A DNA stretch of 38,081 bases from Thiomicrorhabdus sp034722175 (lineage in GTDB: Bacteria; Pseudomonadota; Gammaproteobacteria; Thiomicrospirales; Thiomicrospiraceae): positions 1 to 38,081 of the forward strand of contig JAYENR010000184.1 of assembly GCA_034722175.1 (NCBI GenBank), read 5' to 3'. A program made the translations under genes and the position numbers. The notes under the pieces are model-generated. The model was not told where the DNA came from. It was given only the letters and a program-made list of their open reading frames with translations, and made no database searches. Below, in pieces: positions 34,096 through 38,081 of the stretch. Numbering within the stretch: the stretch's first letter is position 1; each line of letters opens with the position of its first letter.

Positions 34096-35244
34096 TTATA
34101 GAAATAAGCCAACCATATCATTAAGGTATTGCTGGCCTTTAGGGGTGAGCTGTAAATGGTTGGCGTTCATTTTCACCCAACCTTGTTGCTGCATTTGGGC
34201 TAACTGAGACTCAATCTTCGATAAAGGCAGGCCTGTTCGGATTTCAAACAGCTCTAAATCAAAGCCATTCTGTAAACGTAACGTGTTCAACATAAACTCA
34301 AAGATCGCATCACTCTCACTTACCAAAGTCGTTCTGCCGGGGTTGGGTCGTCCCATCTCTTCAATATAACCACCCGGAGAAGCAGGCATTTGTGTGCGCC
34401 AAATTTTACCCTCTGGCGGTACAGTGATTTTTCCATGTGCACCCGCCCCCAAACCTATATAGTCGCCAAACTGCCAGTAATTTAAATTGTGTCGACATTG
34501 GTAGTCTGGTTTAGCATAACCAGAGACCTCATAGTGCTGATAACCCGCTGATGCCAAAACTTTCTGGCAGGCCTGTTGCATCTCCCACGCTAAATCTTCA
34601 TCCGGCAAAATCGGAGGCTGTTTATAAAACGGGGTATTCGGCTCTAAAGTCAGTTGATAATGCGACAAATGCGGCGGCTTAAATTCAATTGCTTGTTCCA
34701 CATCCGCAATGGCTTGCTCTAAGGTTTGATTTGGCAAAGCAAACATCAAATCCAAATTAAAGTTTTTGAACCCCGCATCACGGGCAGCCGCAATTGCTAG
34801 TTTAGCTTCTTCAGAAGAGTGAATGCGCCCTAATGCTTTTAATTTATCATCCGCAAAACTTTGAATACCCATCGATAAACGGTTAATCCCCGCCTGACGA
34901 AACCCGGCAAACTTTTCAAAGTCGACCGTTCCAGGATTGGCCTCTAACGTAATTTCAATATCAGGGCCAAACCCCAATAGAGCACGAGCTTGTGACATAA
35001 AACGATTTAAGCCCGCTTCCGAGATCAAGCTCGGGGTACCGCCACCAAAAAAGATCGACTTAATTGGCCGCCCCCAAATCATTGGCAAGGTTTGTTCAAG
35101 CTGTTTCATTAACCCATCAATATAGGCGGCTTCATCCACTGTCTGCTTTAAAGTGTGTGAATTAAAATCACAATATGGGCACTTCTGTACACACCACGGA
35201 TAATGTACATACAAACTTAATGGAATGGGTTGGGTAAACTTCAC
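34096..35244 (-). CDS. hemW: Radical SAM heme chaperone HemW
   Basis: The 382-residue protein has the CxxxCxxC radical SAM cluster motif at C18, C22 and C25 (YPWCVQKCPYCDFNSH), the extra cysteine position typical of HemW, IFFGGGTPSLI, ANPGTVD and a HemN-like C-terminal domain (GRTTLVSESDAIFEFMLNTL). HemW proteins bind heme and pass it to target proteins; older records call them coproporphyrinogen oxidase-like. The stop codon overlaps the target duplication of the MITE. Two CAGGCCTG copies are inside (34228 and 34568). In other gammaproteobacteria hemW follows rdgB; here three genes lie between them. Confidence 0.95.
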   Translation of the reverse strand: MKFTQPIPLSLYVHYPWCVQKCPYCDFNSHTLKQTVDEAAYIDGLMKQLEQTLPMIWGRPIKSIFFGGGTPSLISEAGLNRFMSQARALLGFGPDIEITLEANPGTVDFEKFAGFRQAGINRLSMGIQSFADDKLKALGRIHSSEEAKLAIAAARDAGFKNFNLDLMFALPNQTLEQAIADVEQAIEFKPPHLSHYQLTLEPNTPFYKQPPILPDEDLAWEMQQACQKVLASAGYQHYEVSGYAKPDYQCRHNLNYWQFGDYIGLGAGAHGKITVPPEGKIWRTQMPASPGGYIEEMGRPNPGRTTLVSESDAIFEFMLNTLRLQNGFDLELFEIRTGLPLSKIESQLAQMQQQGWVKMNANHLQLTPKGQQYLNDMVGLFL

Positions 35245-35268
35245 AAAATGCTCTCAAATTAAATTCAG

Positions 35269-35276
35269 CAGGCCTG
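35269..35276. repeat. CAGGCCTG iterated palindrome (intergenic)
   Basis: Exact copy 25 bp upstream of hemW, context CAGCAGGCCTGCT. The remaining about 225 bp to the next gene are AT-rich with no gene. Confidence 0.8.
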
Positions 35277-35502
35277 CTATTAGGTCGCTATTTTACCGCC
35301 TTTATAGGCTGTCAAAACATCTATTTTTCACGGGTTATTACTTCTTCTTGTCCATAGATCATAAAATTAAATCATTGTTTTCATTGAAATATAATCACTT
35401 ACTAATAGATACTGTCCGTCCAAGAAAGCTTTATTGGGCAACGTGCTAAACCTTTTCACTTAAACTCGAAAAGTCAGCACAAAAAAGTTAGGAAGTGAAT
35501 TT

Positions 35503-35898
35503 ATGCAAACACGTCACACCTTATCCTTAAGTTTTCTCAGTGTCATCGCTGGCTTTATGGTCACAACTAGCCAGGCTTCAGAACCCACCCGTGCCGTGTT
35601 ATTAAACAGCATTCAGGGTGCAATCAATCAAACCCAACCGCAACCCGTGAAACTGCTCATCACTCAAGGTCAAGCCAAAGGGTGCAAAGCGAGCGGAACT
35701 GCATTTTTAAATAAGCAGCGTATGCGTTATGAATTTACATTAGCGCCTATCAACTGCATAAAAAATGGACAGAAAATCCCTGTCGGCACAATCGTTCGGG
35801 GTCAACACAACATTAAAGGGACCATGGCAAACAGTGGCATGGGGCGAAAATTTTTTATATCAAATAAAGGCGTTGCCGTCAGCCTCTCTTTTAAATAA
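35503..35898 (+). CDS. Small exported protein of unknown function
   Basis: The 131-residue protein has a clear signal peptide (MQTRHTLSLSFLSVIAGFMV, then TTSQA|SEP), so the mature form is about 105 residues and lies in the periplasm or outside. Two cysteines (in AKGCKASG and APINCIKNG) could form a disulfide. The segment KIPVGTIVRGQHNIKG followed by GMGRKFFISNKGVAV suggests a small beta-barrel, loosely like the tails of secretion-channel proteins, but I do not recognise a family. AGGAAGTG before the ATG is a good ribosome site. It is monocistronic, followed by a hairpin. Confidence 0.7.
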   Translation: MQTRHTLSLSFLSVIAGFMVTTSQASEPTRAVLLNSIQGAINQTQPQPVKLLITQGQAKGCKASGTAFLNKQRMRYEFTLAPINCIKNGQKIPVGTIVRGQHNIKGTMANSGMGRKFFISNKGVAVSLSFK

Positions 35899-35938
35899 AA
35901 AAGTTCTAGATGACTCTTAAGCCATACTAATTCATTAC

Positions 35939-35982
35939 TGAGCAAAACCGACTCGTCTGTTGATTTTGCTCAAGCTTGTTTT
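35939..35982 (+). terminator. Probable terminator after the small exported protein
   Basis: TGAGCAAAA and TTTTGCTCA form a 9-bp stem (35939-35947, 35964-35972), followed by AGCTTGTTTTTG. Confidence 0.55.
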
Positions 35983-36034
35983 TGTAAAACTATGTTACAT
36001 TCAAATTTTAGCATCGTTATTATAGGAATCCAGC

Positions 36035-37432
36035 ATGACCCCCATTCAATCCTTCGGAGCCGCTGAAACGGTCACCGGATCCTGCCATTTTTTACAACTC
36101 AAACAAGGGCCAAAAATCTTAATCGATTGCGGTCTATTTCAAGGCAAAATTGAAAAACATAACTTTGAACCATTTGGGTTTGACCCTAAAGAAGTGGATA
36201 TCCTCCTCATTACTCATGCTCACCTTGACCATGTAGGGCGTATTCCCAAACTGGTAAAAGAGGGCTTTAAAGGCCGAGTCATTGCGACCCGTGCCACCAT
36301 GGATCTGACTGAGATTGTTCTATTCGACAGTGCCAAAATCATGGAAGAAGATTTTAACACCGCCCTTAAAAAGGCTCGTCGACGTGGTGAAGCTAACAAA
36401 GTAAAAGCACCGTTATATACGTTTGACGATGCCAAAGCGGTATTTGATTTAAATATTCAGTATGCAGAATACGACCAAGCGATCCGAATAGCACAGGATG
36501 TGGGTGTGACCTTTCGAAATGCGGGACATATTTTAGGTTCTGCCAGCATTCAGGTTGAGTTTAAAGAGCAAGGAAAAACCAAAACCGTCGTATTCAGCGG
36601 AGATTTTGGTAGCCGTCACGACATGGCGATGCCAGCACCTACAAATGTTAAAAAAGCGGATGCACTCTATATTGAATCCACCTATGGTGACCGTGACCAC
36701 CGCTCTTTAGAAGAGAGCATTCAAGAGTTTAAACAGGTGATTACTCAAACTTTGGATAACCAAGGTAACGTACTGATTCCTTCGTTTGCGATTGAACGCA
36801 CACAAGAGGTGTTGTTACTGCTCAAGCAGATGTATTACACAGAGGAACTGCCACCCTGCAAAGTCTATCTCGACTCACCTATGGCAATACGCGCTACTCA
36901 GGTTTATAACCAATATCCAGAATTACTGAATAAAGAAAGCCAAACAATGTTAGAGCAAGATGGTTCATTGTTTGACTTCCCTTATCTACAATATTCACTT
37001 AAAAACGATGATTCCATGCGCATCAACGAAGAAGAGAATCGTTGCATTATCATTGCCGGTAGCGGTATGTGTAGCGGTGGCCGAATTTTACATCACTTCA
37101 AACACCGCTTATGGAACGAACGTAACAGCGTGGTATTTGTCGGTTTTCAGGTAGAAGGCACATTAGGGCGTCAATTAGTGGATGGAACAGACTTTATTAA
37201 CATCTATCATGAACCAATCAAAGTCGGCGCTAAAATCCATATGATTAACGGTTTTTCAGCACATGCAGACCAAAGTGACTTAATCCATTGGATGGCTCAA
37301 TTTGAACAATTAGGAAAAGTCTTTTTAGTTCACGGTGAACGTGACAAACAAGCCTGTTTTAAACAAGCGATTGAAGAACAACTGCATAAAACCGTGCATA
37401 TTGTGGAATATGCCGAACAAGTTTGGGTTTAA
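36035..37432 (+). CDS. Metallo-beta-lactamase/beta-CASP RNase-like protein
   Basis: The 465-residue protein has the metal site HAHLDH (61-66), further ligands in NAGHILGSA and SGDFGSRHD, and the beta-CASP region with IPSFAIERTQEVL, AGSGMCSGGRILHH and GFSAHADQSD, ending VFLVHGERD. This is the CPSF/YSH1-like branch of the family, which cuts RNA with two zinc ions. It lacks the extra C-terminal domain of RNase J. GGAATCC sits just before the ATG as the ribosome site. It stands alone; the RNA target is unknown. Confidence 0.92.
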   Translation: MTPIQSFGAAETVTGSCHFLQLKQGPKILIDCGLFQGKIEKHNFEPFGFDPKEVDILLITHAHLDHVGRIPKLVKEGFKGRVIATRATMDLTEIVLFDSAKIMEEDFNTALKKARRRGEANKVKAPLYTFDDAKAVFDLNIQYAEYDQAIRIAQDVGVTFRNAGHILGSASIQVEFKEQGKTKTVVFSGDFGSRHDMAMPAPTNVKKADALYIESTYGDRDHRSLEESIQEFKQVITQTLDNQGNVLIPSFAIERTQEVLLLLKQMYYTEELPPCKVYLDSPMAIRATQVYNQYPELLNKESQTMLEQDGSLFDFPYLQYSLKNDDSMRINEEENRCIIIAGSGMCSGGRILHHFKHRLWNERNSVVFVGFQVEGTLGRQLVDGTDFINIYHEPIKVGAKIHMINGFSAHADQSDLIHWMAQFEQLGKVFLVHGERDKQACFKQAIEEQLHKTVHIVEYAEQVWV

Positions 37433-37454
37433 GTTATCAAACGATTATTCTCAA

Positions 37455-37494
37455 CAGGCCTGATATGCCGTTTATGGCTTAATAACCAGGCCTG
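37455..37494. repeat. Two CAGGCCTG palindromes 24 bp apart (intergenic)
   Basis: Copies at 37455-37462 and 37487-37494 lie between the convergent beta-CASP and rdgB genes, contexts CAACAGGCCTGATA and AACCAGGCCTGTTC. As a pair they can fold as two hairpins or one larger stem and might help end transcription. Confidence 0.75.
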
Positions 37495-37522
37495 TTCAGT
37501 TACCAAACAGATAGTTTCTAGC

Positions 37523-38081
37523 TTATAAATCGGTCGATGTTTTCATCTGCTCAACTAAACTATGAAGCGCTTGGGCGCGGTGGCTGATTTTATTTTTTTG
37601 CTGTTTAGTCAATTCCGCCGAACTGACACCCTGATCCGGCACAAAAAAGACCGGATCATAACCAAATCCACCTGCTCCTACCGGCTCATGCAAAATTTCA
37701 CCGTGCCACTGACCCAGTGCAACTAAAGGGGTTGGATCACTCTCATGTCGGCAAAATACCATCGCACAATAAAAACTGGCCTGGCGTTTACTTTTCGGCA
37801 CACCTTCCAACTCTTTTAAAAGCTTTTGAATATTATCTTGATCGGTCGCGTTTTCACCCGCATAACGTGAAGAGTAGATGCCTGGCTGTCCCTGTAAAGC
37901 AGACACCTCAATCCCAGAGTCATCGGCAATGGCTGACAGGCCTGTTTTGGCACAGGCATAACGGGCTTTTAAAATGGCATTTTCAATGAATGACAAACCA
38001 GTTTCCTCTGCCTCGCTATCAAAGAACTCTGATTGTGGCGTTACACTCCAACCTAAAGGTTGCAATATCTCCCTAATCTCT
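37523..38081 (-). CDS. rdgB: Non-canonical purine NTP pyrophosphatase (partial, start beyond right edge)
   Basis: The frame is open to the edge and reads EIREILQPLGWSV before the internal TTG at 38065, as in RdgB, so roughly 15 N-terminal residues with the nucleotide-binding start are outside. Visible marks are TGLSFIENAILKARYACAKT, IADDSGIEVSALQGQPGIYS, RYAGENATDQDN, GAGGFGYDPVF and the terminal KNKISHRAQAL. It hydrolyses ITP, XTP and their deoxy forms to keep them out of nucleic acids. CAGGCCTG at 37937 codes Thr-Gly-Leu. Confidence 0.95.
   Translation of the reverse strand, partial: EIREILQPLGWSVTPQSEFFDSEAEETGLSFIENAILKARYACAKTGLSAIADDSGIEVSALQGQPGIYSSRYAGENATDQDNIQKLLKELEGVPKSKRQASFYCAMVFCRHESDPTPLVALGQWHGEILHEPVGAGGFGYDPVFFVPDQGVSSAELTKQQKNKISHRAQALHSLVEQMKTSTDL

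Overview
The window is chromosomal DNA of a gammaproteobacterium. Gene orders such as trxA-rho and mutY-yggX, the E. coli-type glucokinase and the general look of the proteins suggest the Thiomicrospira/Hydrogenovibrio/Thiomicrorhabdus neighbourhood. That placement is an impression from the sequence, not a database result.

Layout. (1) Positions 1-5260 are accessory DNA: the end of a type ISP restriction-modification gene, a RhuM gene broken by an internal deletion, a HigBA toxin-antitoxin pair, and two paralogous REP-associated tyrosine transposase (RAYT) genes. Each RAYT gene lies between hairpin-forming REP pairs, and a SWIM zinc-finger gene sits between the two units. (2) 5268-9590 (minus strand): a rhodanese, then the overlapping operon uvrD-fetA-fetB. 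(3) 10010-12126 (plus): trxA, rho and the zinc-independent L31 gene rpmE2. (4) 12272-24289 (minus): a seven-gene glycogen/maltodextrin operon in the order glk, glgC, GH57 hydrolase, malQ, glgB, glgA, glgP. Together these genes phosphorylate glucose, make ADP-glucose, extend and branch glycogen, and release it by phosphorolysis and glucan transfer. (5) 24539-38081: a nuclease-fold exported protein, hemE, an EAL-HDOD protein, mutY-yggX, trmB, a GGDEF/EAL-like protein followed by asmA, hemW, a small exported protein of unknown function, a beta-CASP metallo-beta-lactamase RNase-like protein, and rdgB running off the right edge.

Two layers of repeated DNA lie over the genes. The main one is the 8-bp palindrome CAGGCCTG, which I find 20 times (rough expectation from base composition: well under one). 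It occurs in genes and between them, in all three reading frames, often as GAACAGGCCTGTTC or half of it. It behaves like a highly iterated palindrome or an uptake-type signal and is absent as an exact match from the first 5.8 kb of accessory DNA. The second layer is a MITE-like family with GAGACCTT...AAGGTCTC ends, one copy of which is wedged against the hemW stop codon and creates a false N-terminal extension of the GGDEF gene.
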